Source: Candidatus Binatia bacterium (GTDB taxonomy: Bacteria > Vulcanimicrobiota > Vulcanimicrobiia > Vulcanimicrobiales > Vulcanimicrobiaceae). From it: a stretch of DNA of 64,000 bases. The DNA lies in contig DATKHY010000006.1 of NCBI GenBank assembly GCA_035544215.1, forward strand, positions 1-64,000, read 5' to 3'. Numbering within the stretch: position 1 is the stretch's first letter; every line of letters starts with the position of its first letter. Shown here in pieces: positions 56,707-64,000 of this stretch. A program made the translations under genes and the position numbers. The notes under the pieces were generated by a model. That model did no database searches. It was not told the origin of the DNA and saw only the letters and a list, made by a program, of their open reading frames with translations.

Positions 56707-58098
56707 ATGGCGCAGGCGCGCGCGGTACAACGCCGCGGAGTCAACGTGTTCGAGGAGGGCAAGCCGATGTGGCAGATCCTCCTCGTTTTTCTCGTGCCGC
56801 TGATGCTCAGCAACATCTTGCAGTCGGCGTCGCAGACGATGGCGAGCATCTGGATCGGTCGGCTGATCTCCACGCAGGCGCTGGGGGCGATCTCGGCCGT
56901 CTTCCCGATCGTTTTTCTGCTATTCTCGTTCGTGTTCGGCGTCTCGAGCGGTGCCAGCGTTCTGATTGGCCAAGCGTTCGGCGCCGGCGATCAGCACAAG
57001 GTGAAGAGGATCGCGGGAACGGTGATCGGCGCCGGGCTCTATTTAGGAATCATCGTCGCGATCGTCGGCTTCTTCGGTTCGCCGACGATCCTGGGGTGGC
57101 TGCGAACACCGCCGGACATCATCGCGCAATCGGACGCGTACGCGCGCGTGCTCTTCCTGACGATGCCGATCTTCTTCGTCTATTTCGTCTACGCGACGAT
57201 CCTGCGCGGCACGGGCGATTCCACGACGCCCTTCTACGCGCTGATCGTTTCGGCGGTGCTCGCCATCGTCGTGACGCCGCTCTTCATCGTCGGCGTCTTC
57301 GGGCTGCCGAAGCTCGGCGTCGTCAGCGCCGCGGTGGCGGGCCTGATCGCCAACTCGGCGGCGCTCGCGTGGCTGCTGTACTATCTCGCGCGCCGCGATC
57401 ACCTGCTGAAGTTCGACCGCGAGATGCTGGAAGACATGCACCTCGACTGGGGCATCCTGCGTTCGGTCCTGCGGATCGGCGTGCCGACGGGGATCCAAGT
57501 GATGATGGTCTCGCTGGCGGAGATCGCGGTCATCTCGTTCGTAAACCGGTTCGGTTCGAGCGCGACGGCCGCGTACGGCGCGGTCAATCAGGTCGTCGGC
57601 TACGTCCAGTTTCCTGCGATCTCGATCGGCATCTCGGCCTCTATCTTCGGAGCCCAGTGCATCGGCGCTCGGCGCGAAGACAAGCTGGGAAGCGTCATAC
57701 GCTCGGCCGTCGGCCTGAACTACGTTATTGGCGGAATCATCATCGGCCTCTGCTACATCTTCGCGTGGCAGATCCTTGGCTGGTTCATCACGGACCCGAA
57801 CACGCTCAAGATTGCGCACGAGCTCCTCATGATCACGCTGTGGAGCTACCTCCTATTCGGTAACTCGGCCGTCCTCAGCGGCGTGATGCGCGGGAGCGGC
57901 ACCGTGCTCTGGCCGACGATCAACGCCATTTTCGCGATCTGGGGCGTCGAGGTTCCGGCCGCGTACATCTTGATGCGGTACGTTGGGCTCGACGGAGTCT
58001 GGCTCGGTTATCCGATTGCCTATTGCGTCGTGCTCGCGCTGCAGTTCAGCTACTACCAGTTCGTCTGGAAAAAGAAAACCCACGAACGGCTGGTCTAG
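56707..58098 (+). CDS. MATE-family multidrug exporter
   Basis: This 463-residue protein has twelve predicted helices in two related halves. It starts MWQILLVFLVPLMLSNILQ after a short cytoplasmic lead, with SASQTMASIWIGRLI in helix 2 and SSGASVLIGQAFGAGD. It fits the DinF/NorM-like MATE group, which expels cationic or hydrophobic compounds with H+ or Na+ coupling. It is co-transcribed with padR. The substrate is unknown. Confidence 0.92.
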   Translation: MAQARAVQRRGVNVFEEGKPMWQILLVFLVPLMLSNILQSASQTMASIWIGRLISTQALGAISAVFPIVFLLFSFVFGVSSGASVLIGQAFGAGDQHKVKRIAGTVIGAGLYLGIIVAIVGFFGSPTILGWLRTPPDIIAQSDAYARVLFLTMPIFFVYFVYATILRGTGDSTTPFYALIVSAVLAIVVTPLFIVGVFGLPKLGVVSAAVAGLIANSAALAWLLYYLARRDHLLKFDREMLEDMHLDWGILRSVLRIGVPTGIQVMMVSLAEIAVISFVNRFGSSATAAYGAVNQVVGYVQFPAISIGISASIFGAQCIGARREDKLGSVIRSAVGLNYVIGGIIIGLCYIFAWQILGWFITDPNTLKIAHELLMITLWSYLLFGNSAVLSGVMRGSGTVLWPTINAIFAIWGVEVPAAYILMRYVGLDGVWLGYPIAYCVVLALQFSYYQFVWKKKTHERLV

Positions 58099-58105
58099 GA
58101 GCGCG

Positions 58106-58840
58106 TCAGGCGGGCCGTTCGGTTCGCACGTATTCCAGGTAGTGCGCGATTAAGTCGGCCCGCGATTCGCCGTGCATCAGCGCCACGACGTGGATCGCGA
58201 GCTCGATGCCGGACGTCAGCCCTCCCGCGGTCTTGAACTTGCCCTCTTCGACGTAGCGCGGTCCGCGGACGACGGTGACTTTGGGAAACGTCGCGGCGAA
58301 ATCGTCGTAGTAGTCGTGGTGGGTCGTCGCGCGCTTCCCGTCGAGCAATCCCGTGCCGGCTAAGACGTAGGCCCCCGTGCAGACCGACATCACGACCTCG
58401 GCCGCGCGCGACATCTCACGAATCCATTCCAGCTTCGCCGGAGAATGCTTCGACTGCGCGCCCATGACGATCGCGCCGGGCGCGGGCGCGGTGGCGAACG
58501 TGTAGTCCGGCAGGATCGTTACGCCGCGCCCGGCTTTAACGGGCTCGAGCGTGTCGCTGACCAAATACGGCGCGTAGAGCGGACGCGCGCCGGTGTCCTT
58601 TCCCAGGAAGTTGTCCGCTCCGTTCGGCGGCGGACCGCCGGTCTTCGATCCATAGGTGTCGCCGAAGACCTCATACGGTCCCGCGATGTCGATTAGGTTT
58701 GAGACCGGGCCGACGACGAACGCGACGCGGACCGCCGCCGGGGAGTACCCCGAATCCTGTGATTGCGCGATGGCCGCGCGCGGAAGTATCGCGCCGGCTA
58801 TCGTCGTGCCGGCGACCACGAGGGCGTCCTTGCGATTCAT
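58106..58840 (-). CDS. Exported DJ-1/PfpI-family protein
   Basis: This 244-residue protein has an N-terminal signal (MNRKDALVVAGTTIAGAILP, then A-I-A-Q) with no lipobox. The DJ-1/PfpI domain has the nucleophile elbow MSVCTGAYVLAGTGLLDGK and a following TTHHDYYDDF. The Cys and His resemble those of isonitrile hydratase and AraC-linked GATase1 domains. The ATG at 58840 fits the signal; an ATG at 58879 would only lengthen it. Export is unusual for this family. It is convergent with the MATE gene. Confidence 0.82.
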   Translation of the reverse strand: MNRKDALVVAGTTIAGAILPRAAIAQSQDSGYSPAAVRVAFVVGPVSNLIDIAGPYEVFGDTYGSKTGGPPPNGADNFLGKDTGARPLYAPYLVSDTLEPVKAGRGVTILPDYTFATAPAPGAIVMGAQSKHSPAKLEWIREMSRAAEVVMSVCTGAYVLAGTGLLDGKRATTHHDYYDDFAATFPKVTVVRGPRYVEEGKFKTAGGLTSGIELAIHVVALMHGESRADLIAHYLEYVRTERPA

Positions 58841-58909
58841 CGGCGCGATGATATCAAATGTGCCGCTGCGCGGCTTCAAGAGATATCAAATCGGCCGCCC
58901 GAGCGGCGG

Positions 58910-59308
58910 TCAGCGGCGCTTCTTAGCCTTCGGCGTGACGCACGTGCCGGTCGCCCGGCACACGACGACCGGCATTTCGAGCGCGTCGGCGGCGCTGTCG
59001 CCGAGGTCCGGGCGCGCCGCGATGACCTTGCGCGCCTCGAACTCCATGCGGCGCGACGTCCTGCCGATTTTGACGACACGTCCTTGCGCCTCGATGAAGT
59101 CGCCGGCGTAGACGGGCGCGACGAACTCGACGCTGTCGTAGGAAGCGAAGAGTCCCTCGTCGCCGTCGAGGCGGATCAGTAGCTCGGTCGCCACGTCGCC
59201 GAAGAGCGCGAGGATTCGAGCGCCGTCCACGAGCGCGCCGCCGTAGTGCGCGTCGTGGAGCCCCATGCGCACGCGCAGGACCGCCGTCAGGCCTTCGCCA
59301 GTTCCCAT
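58910..59308 (-). CDS. Hotdog-fold CoA enzyme, Kal-like (3-aminobutyryl-CoA ammonia-lyase type)
   Basis: This 132-residue protein contains the block [20 protein letters not shown] followed by DVATELLIR. It also has [19 protein letters not shown] and [11 protein letters not shown], which match the 3-aminobutyryl-CoA ammonia-lyase group of hotdog proteins. GGAGGAGCT just before the ATG at 59308 decides the start and gives a 22-base overlap with mazG. The lysine fermentation genes that usually go with Kal are not seen here. The acyl-CoA substrate is therefore uncertain. Confidence 0.8.
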   Translation of the reverse strand: MGTGEGLTAVLRVRMGLHDAHYGGALVDGARILALFGDVATELLIRLDGDEGLFASYDSVEFVAPVYAGDFIEAQGRVVKIGRTSRRMEFEARKVIAARPDLGDSAADALEMPVVVCRATGTCVTPKAKKRR

Positions 59309-60477
59309 AGCTCCTCCAGCTCGTCGAGCGACAGATCGGCGAGGCTCTTCCCGTCGGCGCCGGCGCGCTCTTCCATGAAGGCAAAGCGGCGATAAAACTT
59401 CTCGTTGGCTCCGCGCAGCGCGGTCTCGGCGTCGATCCCCAACGCCCGCGACAGGTTGACGAGGGTGAAGAAGACGTCGCCGAGCTCCTCGCGCACGCGC
59501 TGGTCGTCCTGTGGCTGGCGGCGCGCCTCCGCGAGCTCGCCCAGCTCTTCCGAGAGTTTGTCGAGCACGCCGTGCGCGTTCGGCCAATCGAAGCCGACGC
59601 GAGCCGCCTTTTCCTGCATCCGCTGGCCGCGCTGCAGCGCCCCGAGGTGCTTCGGGATTCCGTCCAAGCGGCTCTTGCGCCGCTGTCCGGTTTTTTCGAG
59701 CGCCTTGAGTCGCTCCCAGTTGCGCCATTGCGCGTCTACATCTTCGATCACGGCATCACCGAAGACGTGCGGATGGCGCCGGACCATCTTATTAGAGAGC
59801 GCGTCGACGACATCGGCGATGCTGAACTTCCCGACCTCGGTCGCGATCTGCGCGTGAAAGAGCACCTGCAGCAGCAGGTCGCCGAGCTCTTCGCATAGCC
59901 CCTCGAGCTGCGACATTTCGATCGCCTCGACGACTTCGAACGTCTCCTCGACGAGGTATGGAACGAGGGTGCGGTGCGTCTGCTCCCGATCCCACGGGCA
60001 GCCGAGCCGCAGCCGCGCCATGATTTCTACGAGGTCGTCCCAGGAGTAATGCGCCGATTGCGGCGGGAGCGGCACGAGCGGCATCGCGATCGAAGCGGAG
60101 AGCGTCGCGCGCGGTACGCCGGGCACGATCTCCGTCGTGGCGCCGCGGGCGTCCAAAGCGCGCAGCAGCGCGGGGAGGCCGGGAAAATCCGACAGCGGAT
60201 TGCCGAGGACGCCGAGACCGAGCGGGCCGTCGCGTACCGACGGGTCGTCGAGACGCTGCGTAAAGCGCGTGATCTCGTCGGCGCTGCCGCGCACGAGCAG
60301 CGCCGGATCGTCCACCATGCCGCGGACTATGGCGACGCCGTTGCGTTCGAGATAGGACGTCAGATCCGGCGGCGCGAGCAGCGCGACGGCTCTCCCGATC
60401 TCCCGCAGCCCGTCGAGGCTGCCGATGGTCAGCAGTCGTGGGTCCCCCGGGCCCAGACCCGCGATGCGAATCAGCAT
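59287..60477 (-). CDS. mazG: MazG nucleoside triphosphate pyrophosphohydrolase with N-terminal methylase-like domain
   Basis: This 396-residue protein has two MazG domains: [20 protein letters not shown] with [14 protein letters not shown], and [12 protein letters not shown] with [13 protein letters not shown]. The EExxE...ExxD metal ligands are intact. About 125 residues at the start ([16 protein letters not shown]) resemble the tetrapyrrole methylase domain of Bacillus YabN. MazG hydrolyses non-canonical and excess NTPs. In Bacillus the gene also lies downstream of mfd. The Kal-like gene overlaps its end. Confidence 0.93.
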   Translation of the reverse strand: MLIRIAGLGPGDPRLLTIGSLDGLREIGRAVALLAPPDLTSYLERNGVAIVRGMVDDPALLVRGSADEITRFTQRLDDPSVRDGPLGLGVLGNPLSDFPGLPALLRALDARGATTEIVPGVPRATLSASIAMPLVPLPPQSAHYSWDDLVEIMARLRLGCPWDREQTHRTLVPYLVEETFEVVEAIEMSQLEGLCEELGDLLLQVLFHAQIATEVGKFSIADVVDALSNKMVRRHPHVFGDAVIEDVDAQWRNWERLKALEKTGQRRKSRLDGIPKHLGALQRGQRMQEKAARVGFDWPNAHGVLDKLSEELGELAEARRQPQDDQRVREELGDVFFTLVNLSRALGIDAETALRGANEKFYRRFAFMEERAGADGKSLADLSLDELEELWELAKA

Positions 60478-60490
60478 CTCACCGCAGTTT

Positions 60491-60515
60491 CGGGGGCGTC
60501 ATCGGGACGCCCCCG
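60491..60515 (-). terminator. Hairpin between the foldase gene and mazG
   Basis: CGGGGGCGTC (60491-60500) pairs perfectly with GACGCCCCCG (60506-60515) around ATCGG. It lies 20 bases past the stop of the foldase gene. There is no T-run, so it may attenuate or stabilise the transcript rather than end it. Confidence 0.5.
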
Positions 60516-60535
60516 CTAGCCGCCGTGCGGCGACT

Positions 60536-61489
60536 CTATTGCGTGCTGCTGGGTGCGGGCGACGCGGCCGCAGCGGAGGCCGTGACCGCCGGCGCCGGCG
60601 TCGGCGTTGGGAAGACTCCGGCGAACTGCGGATCGTTCGTGATGATGACCGCTTTTTGCTGAAGGCTCTGCAGGAACGGCTGCATCAGCGGTGCTTCCTT
60701 TTGTTGACGCAGTCCGAGCAGCATCTTCGGCGTCGCGTCAGCGAGCGTCGCCTTCACGCCGGGCGTGCGCTTTTCGACCTGAATGATATGGTAGCCGAAG
60801 GGCGATTTAATCGGCGGGCTAATCACGCCGATCGGCGCTGAGAAGGCGTACTTGTCGAACGCCGGCACCATCTGCCCCTTGCGGAACGTGCCGAGGTCGC
60901 CGCCCTTGTCCTTGCTTCCGGGATCGGTCGAATATTTCTGCGCGAGCGTCGCGAAGCTCTGTCCGGCCTTGAGGTCGGCTTCGATCTGGTTCGCCAGAGC
61001 GAGGCTGGGGACGAGGATGTGGCGCGCCGTTACCGTCGGCGGCGTGTCGTACGAGGCGTGATCCTTCGCGAACGTGGCCTTGAGCTCGGCGGGCGTGATC
61101 GTGATCTCTTTTTGGAGCGCCTTATCCAGGATCAACTGCTCGCGCAACGCGGCGCGCACGTCAGTCTCGGTGAGATTGCGCGACTTCAGCATCTCGTCCC
61201 AAGAGGAACCCGGGAAGGCAGCCTTGATCTGATCCTCGCGGTCGTTGATCTCGGCGTCGCTGACGACGATGTTATTGTTCTTCGCGTATTGTTCGATCAG
61301 CATCTCCTGCACCATCTGCTGCAGGACGCCGCGCGACATCGGGCTCGTCTCCAGGCGGTTGTTAAACTGGGCTCGGGTGATCGGTTCGCCGTTCACCGTT
61401 GCGACCGTGCCGCCGCCCGAGCACGCCGCAAGGGACGTGCCCATCAGAAGGGCGGCGAGGCCCACGGTAATGCGTTGGGCTTTCGACAT
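60536..61489 (-). CDS. PpiC-type peptidyl-prolyl isomerase lipoprotein (PrsA/SurA-like)
   Basis: This 317-residue lipoprotein has the lipobox SLAAC. A SurA-like N-terminal helical region follows (VNGEPITRAQFNNRL and QMVQEMLIEQYA), then a rotamase domain at about 150-250 with ARHILV, FATLAQKYSTDP, DLGTFRKGQMVPAFDKYAFS and FGYHIIQVEKR. The tail is rich in Ala, Pro and Thr. The ATG at 61489 has GGAG five bases upstream; the adjacent ATG at 61492 is too close. It should help exported proteins fold, which suits the many secreted enzymes here. Confidence 0.92.
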   Translation of the reverse strand: MSKAQRITVGLAALLMGTSLAACSGGGTVATVNGEPITRAQFNNRLETSPMSRGVLQQMVQEMLIEQYAKNNNIVVSDAEINDREDQIKAAFPGSSWDEMLKSRNLTETDVRAALREQLILDKALQKEITITPAELKATFAKDHASYDTPPTVTARHILVPSLALANQIEADLKAGQSFATLAQKYSTDPGSKDKGGDLGTFRKGQMVPAFDKYAFSAPIGVISPPIKSPFGYHIIQVEKRTPGVKATLADATPKMLLGLRQQKEAPLMQPFLQSLQQKAVIITNDPQFAGVFPTPTPAPAVTASAAAASPAPSSTQ

Positions 61490-61522
61490 CATAGCTCCGT
61501 AGGAAAGTTGAGTGCGTAGGAA

Positions 61523-61541
61523 GCGGGGCCGATGGCCCCGC
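61523..61541 (-). terminator. Short GC hairpin before the foldase gene
   Basis: GCGGGGCC (61523-61530) pairs with GGCCCCGC (61534-61541) around GAT. It lies between the PP2C-like fragment and the foldase gene. There is no T-run. Confidence 0.4.
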
Positions 61542-61580
61542 GTTACGGCGGCCTGGTTCGCGCGCGGCATCTCAGGTCCT

Positions 61581-61829
61581 CTAACGAGGGCCCCGCAGGT
61601 TCCGGGGGCCGCCTGTGAGGGCGATGATTAGGATCGCCAGGTCGTCGCGCCCGCGGCGGGCGCCGAGTATCCGGTTCCCGATCGCGGCCGCTGGGTGACC
61701 GGGGCGCACGGCGCCTTGCAGCGAGGAAACGACGTCCAGGCGTTCGGTCGCCCACCGGCGCAGCGCTGCAGTCAGCTCGCAGATCTGGGCTAAATCGCTT
61801 CGAGCAGCTGCCGCAAAAGAGGCATCCAA
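61581..61829 (-). pseudogene. Possible C-terminal fragment of a PP2C/SpoIIE-type phosphatase
   Basis: A frame of 82 codons begins at a TTG inside the last codons of mfd (40-base overlap). It ends in HPAAAIGNRILGARRGRDDL followed by AILIIALTG. That ending resembles the last strand of SpoIIE/RsbU-type phosphatases, where an Asp-Asp pair binds metal. The rest of such a domain is missing. It may be a decayed gene remnant or a small regulatory protein. The similarity is judged by eye. Confidence 0.35.
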
Positions 61830-64000
61830 CTCGTCGAGGAGCTCTTGTGCCCACCGCGGGGCGACGGCAGATCCACGACGATGCGTCCTTCGCCGAAACC
61901 AAACCGGTTCTTCGTGAGCGCGGCAAACTTGGGAACGGCCGAGGGATCGAGCTCAAACCCGGAGCCGATGCCGAACGTTAGCCGATGATCGTCGACGACG
62001 ACCCGCGTGACGTGCTTCTTCAGGGCGACTGCGCGCAACTTGGTCAGCTCGACGAGATTGCGCAGCGGTTCGGGGAAGGCTCCGAAACGATCGCGCACCC
62101 CGGCCTCGACCTCCTCGACCTCCGCCTCCGTGCGAGCCTTGGCCAGCTGCTGGTAGACGGCGATCTTCTGCGAAACCTGCGAGATGTATTCGTTGGGAAT
62201 GAAGGCGCTGATCTTGACGTCGATAACCGCCTCCTGCCGTTCCTCGAGTGAGGCCGGGGCGCCGCGCCGCTCGGCGATCGCCTCCGCGAGCAGCTCGCAG
62301 TACGTCTCGAAGCCGACCGACGCGATGAAGCCCGACTGGGCCGATCCGAGCAGGTTGCCGGCCCCGCGAATCTCGAGATCGCGCATGGCGATCTGCAGTC
62401 CCGAGCCGAGGTGCGCGAACTCGCGAATCGCCTCGAGTCGCGCCTTGGCCTCCTCCGTGAGCGCCTTGTGCCCCTGGTAGAGCAGATAGCAATACGCCTG
62501 ATGATTCGACCGTCCTACGCGACCGCGCAGCTGGTAGAGCTGCGCGAGACCGAAACGATCCGCGTCGTTGACGATCATCGTGTTGACGTTGGGAATGTCG
62601 ATGCCGTTCTCAATGATCGTCGTCGCCACCAGGACGTCGATTTCGCCGTCGATGAAGCGCTCCATGACCGGCTCGAGCTCGGTCTCGCGCATCTGGCCGT
62701 GGCCGACGGCGATGCGGGCGTGCGGGACGAGCTGCTGGAGCGCGTTGCGAACGGCGTAGATCGACTCGATCCGATTGTGGAGGTAGTAGACTTGGCCGCC
62801 GCGGTCGAGCTCGGCGCCGATCGCGCGCTGCACCACGGCGTCGCTGGCCGGAACCACCATCGTCTTGATCGACATGCGGTTCTTCGGCGCGGTCTGGATG
62901 AGCGACAGGTCGCGAACGCCCATCAGCGACATGTGCAGCGTTCGCGGGATCGGAGTCGCCGAAAGCGTCAGGACGTCGACGCTGGCGCGATACTCCTTGA
63001 GCCGTTCCTTGTGCATGACGCCGAAGCGTTGCTCCTCGTCGATCACGATCAGGCCGAGATCGGCGAACGCGACGTCCTTCTGCAGCAGCCGATGCGTGCC
63101 GATGATCACGTCGACCTTGCCCTCGGCGAGGTCACGTAAGATGCGCTTCTGGTCGGCCTTGGGCGTGAACCGCGAGAGTTCTTCCACGCGCACTGGAAAA
63201 GCGCCGAATCGCGCGCCGAACGTGCGAAAGTGCTGGTCGGCCAGCAGCGTCGTCGGCACGAGAACCGCCACCTGTTTCTTGTCGGCGATGGCCTTGAACG
63301 CCGCGCGCATCGCGACCTCGGTCTTTCCGTAGCCGACGTCGCCGCAGATCAGGCGATCCATCGGCCGCGCGCGCTCCATGTCGGACTTCGTTGTGTCGAC
63401 GGCCTTCTGCTGGTCCGGCGTCGGCTCGTACGGGAACGCCTCCTCCATTTCGTTCTGCCACGTGGTGTCAGGTCCGAAGGCGAACCCGCGCGACAGCTCG
63501 CGTTCTGCGTAGAGCGCGACGAGCTCGTCGGCGATCTTCGACAGCGATTCGGAGACGCGCGCTTTCGTGCGCGCCCAGTCGGCGCCGCCCATCTTCGAAA
63601 GGCGCGCCGCGTGCCCTTCGGCGGCCGAATACTTCGCCACCTGATGCATCTGAGTGACGGGCACGAGCATCCGGTCGCTGCCCGCATAGCGCAGATCGAG
63701 GTAGTCCTGGGTCGCGCCGAGGATCGTCTCGGGGCGTAGGCCCAGATACTGGCCGACTCCGTGCACGGCGTGCACGACGTAGTCGCCGACTCGAAGGTCG
63801 GCCAGTGTGACCGGCACGCCTTCCTTGAGTGCGCGCATCTTGACGCGCTTGGGCGGCGCGCCGAAGATCTCGCGATCTCCGAGCACTCGTAAGTGGACCT
63901 GGGGAATCCTAAAGCCCGACTCGATCGATCCGTGATCGACGTGCACGGCGCGCCCGGGTTCGATGCCGGCTGCGCGCAGCACGTCGATGGTACGCGAAAC
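61790..64000 (-). CDS. mfd: Transcription-repair coupling factor Mfd (N-terminus outside window)
   Basis: The 736 residues seen cover the RNA-polymerase-interacting domain (DLRVGDYVVHAVHGVGQYLG) and the helicase core: Walker A GDVGYGKTEVAMRAA, DEEQ box VIDEEQRFGV, LSATPIPRT and GRVGRSNHQAYCYLL. The TRCF C-terminal domain is also present. Mfd removes RNA polymerase stalled at lesions and recruits UvrA. The frame is open to the window edge, so the UvrB-like N-terminal part of about 400 residues is cut off by the window, not by mutation. Confidence 0.96.
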   Translation of the reverse strand, partial: VSRTIDVLRAAGIEPGRAVHVDHGSIESGFRIPQVHLRVLGDREIFGAPPKRVKMRALKEGVPVTLADLRVGDYVVHAVHGVGQYLGLRPETILGATQDYLDLRYAGSDRMLVPVTQMHQVAKYSAAEGHAARLSKMGGADWARTKARVSESLSKIADELVALYAERELSRGFAFGPDTTWQNEMEEAFPYEPTPDQQKAVDTTKSDMERARPMDRLICGDVGYGKTEVAMRAAFKAIADKKQVAVLVPTTLLADQHFRTFGARFGAFPVRVEELSRFTPKADQKRILRDLAEGKVDVIIGTHRLLQKDVAFADLGLIVIDEEQRFGVMHKERLKEYRASVDVLTLSATPIPRTLHMSLMGVRDLSLIQTAPKNRMSIKTMVVPASDAVVQRAIGAELDRGGQVYYLHNRIESIYAVRNALQQLVPHARIAVGHGQMRETELEPVMERFIDGEIDVLVATTIIENGIDIPNVNTMIVNDADRFGLAQLYQLRGRVGRSNHQAYCYLLYQGHKALTEEAKARLEAIREFAHLGSGLQIAMRDLEIRGAGNLLGSAQSGFIASVGFETYCELLAEAIAERRGAPASLEERQEAVIDVKISAFIPNEYISQVSQKIAVYQQLAKARTEAEVEEVEAGVRDRFGAFPEPLRNLVELTKLRAVALKKHVTRVVVDDHRLTFGIGSGFELDPSAVPKFAALTKNRFGFGEGRIVVDLPSPRGGHKSSSTSWMPLLRQLLEAI

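Overview
The window is 64 kb of GC-rich bacterial chromosome, densely coding, with many GTG and TTG starts and 1-11 base overlaps between genes. It carries DivIVA, SepF and WhiA, a whiA-gap-pgk-tpi-gpm run like that of Actinobacteria, pieces of the Bacillus ylm cluster (yggS, sepF, divIVA, ileS, lspA, rluD), flagellar rod genes and an unusual number of secreted lipoproteins. This fits an environmental lineage near the Terrabacteria; Candidatus Eremiobacterota (WPS-2) is my best guess. It is an inference from gene content, since no rRNA is present.

Bases 1-19,651 are an accessory region of secreted hydrolases. It begins with two tandem repeat lipoproteins, one cut by the window edge. Seven paralogous phosphoesterase (phospholipase C / AcpA-like) proteins are interleaved with four tandem sedolisin (S53) lipoproteins, each S53 gene with its own terminator-like hairpin. 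Two of the phosphoesterases sit in a four-gene operon behind a type III polyketide synthase and a sulfotransferase (18,215 to 12,817, minus strand), which looks like an undescribed pathway for a sulfated phenolic or pyrone lipid. A broken GIY-YIG nuclease gene flanked by 87-base inverted repeat arms lies beside that operon.

Bases 19,714-24,119 hold Sua5/TsaC, an S41 protease, tRNA-Val(UAC), a TadG-like protein and a tiny self-contained lipoprotein gene with promoter, ribosome site and hairpins. Bases 24,120-30,253 alternate three predicted beta-propeller lipoproteins with two multicopper oxidases in one direction. A GloVer-repeat lipoprotein and a crotonase follow.

Bases 32,594-46,514 are core: DUF5693-CsaB-IleS; Tgt, RluD-like, LspA and CcdA on the minus strand; then Lgt, YggS, SepF, DivIVA and LeuB. 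Lgt and LspA, which mature lipoproteins, sit close together beside a region full of lipoproteins. Bases 46,559-50,257 are a small flagellar operon (FlgF-like, FlgG, FlgJ-like, FliA-like). An alpha/beta hydrolase has been inserted at the 3' end of flgG, leaving a second, diverged copy of that end.

Bases 50,438-56,074 (minus) are an S4 protein, WhiA, GAPDH, PGK, TPI and GpmI. Then come a PadR regulator with a MATE exporter, a DJ-1/PfpI protein, and a minus-strand set of Mfd (cut by the window end), a PP2C-like fragment, a PpiC-type foldase, MazG and a Kal-like hotdog lyase.
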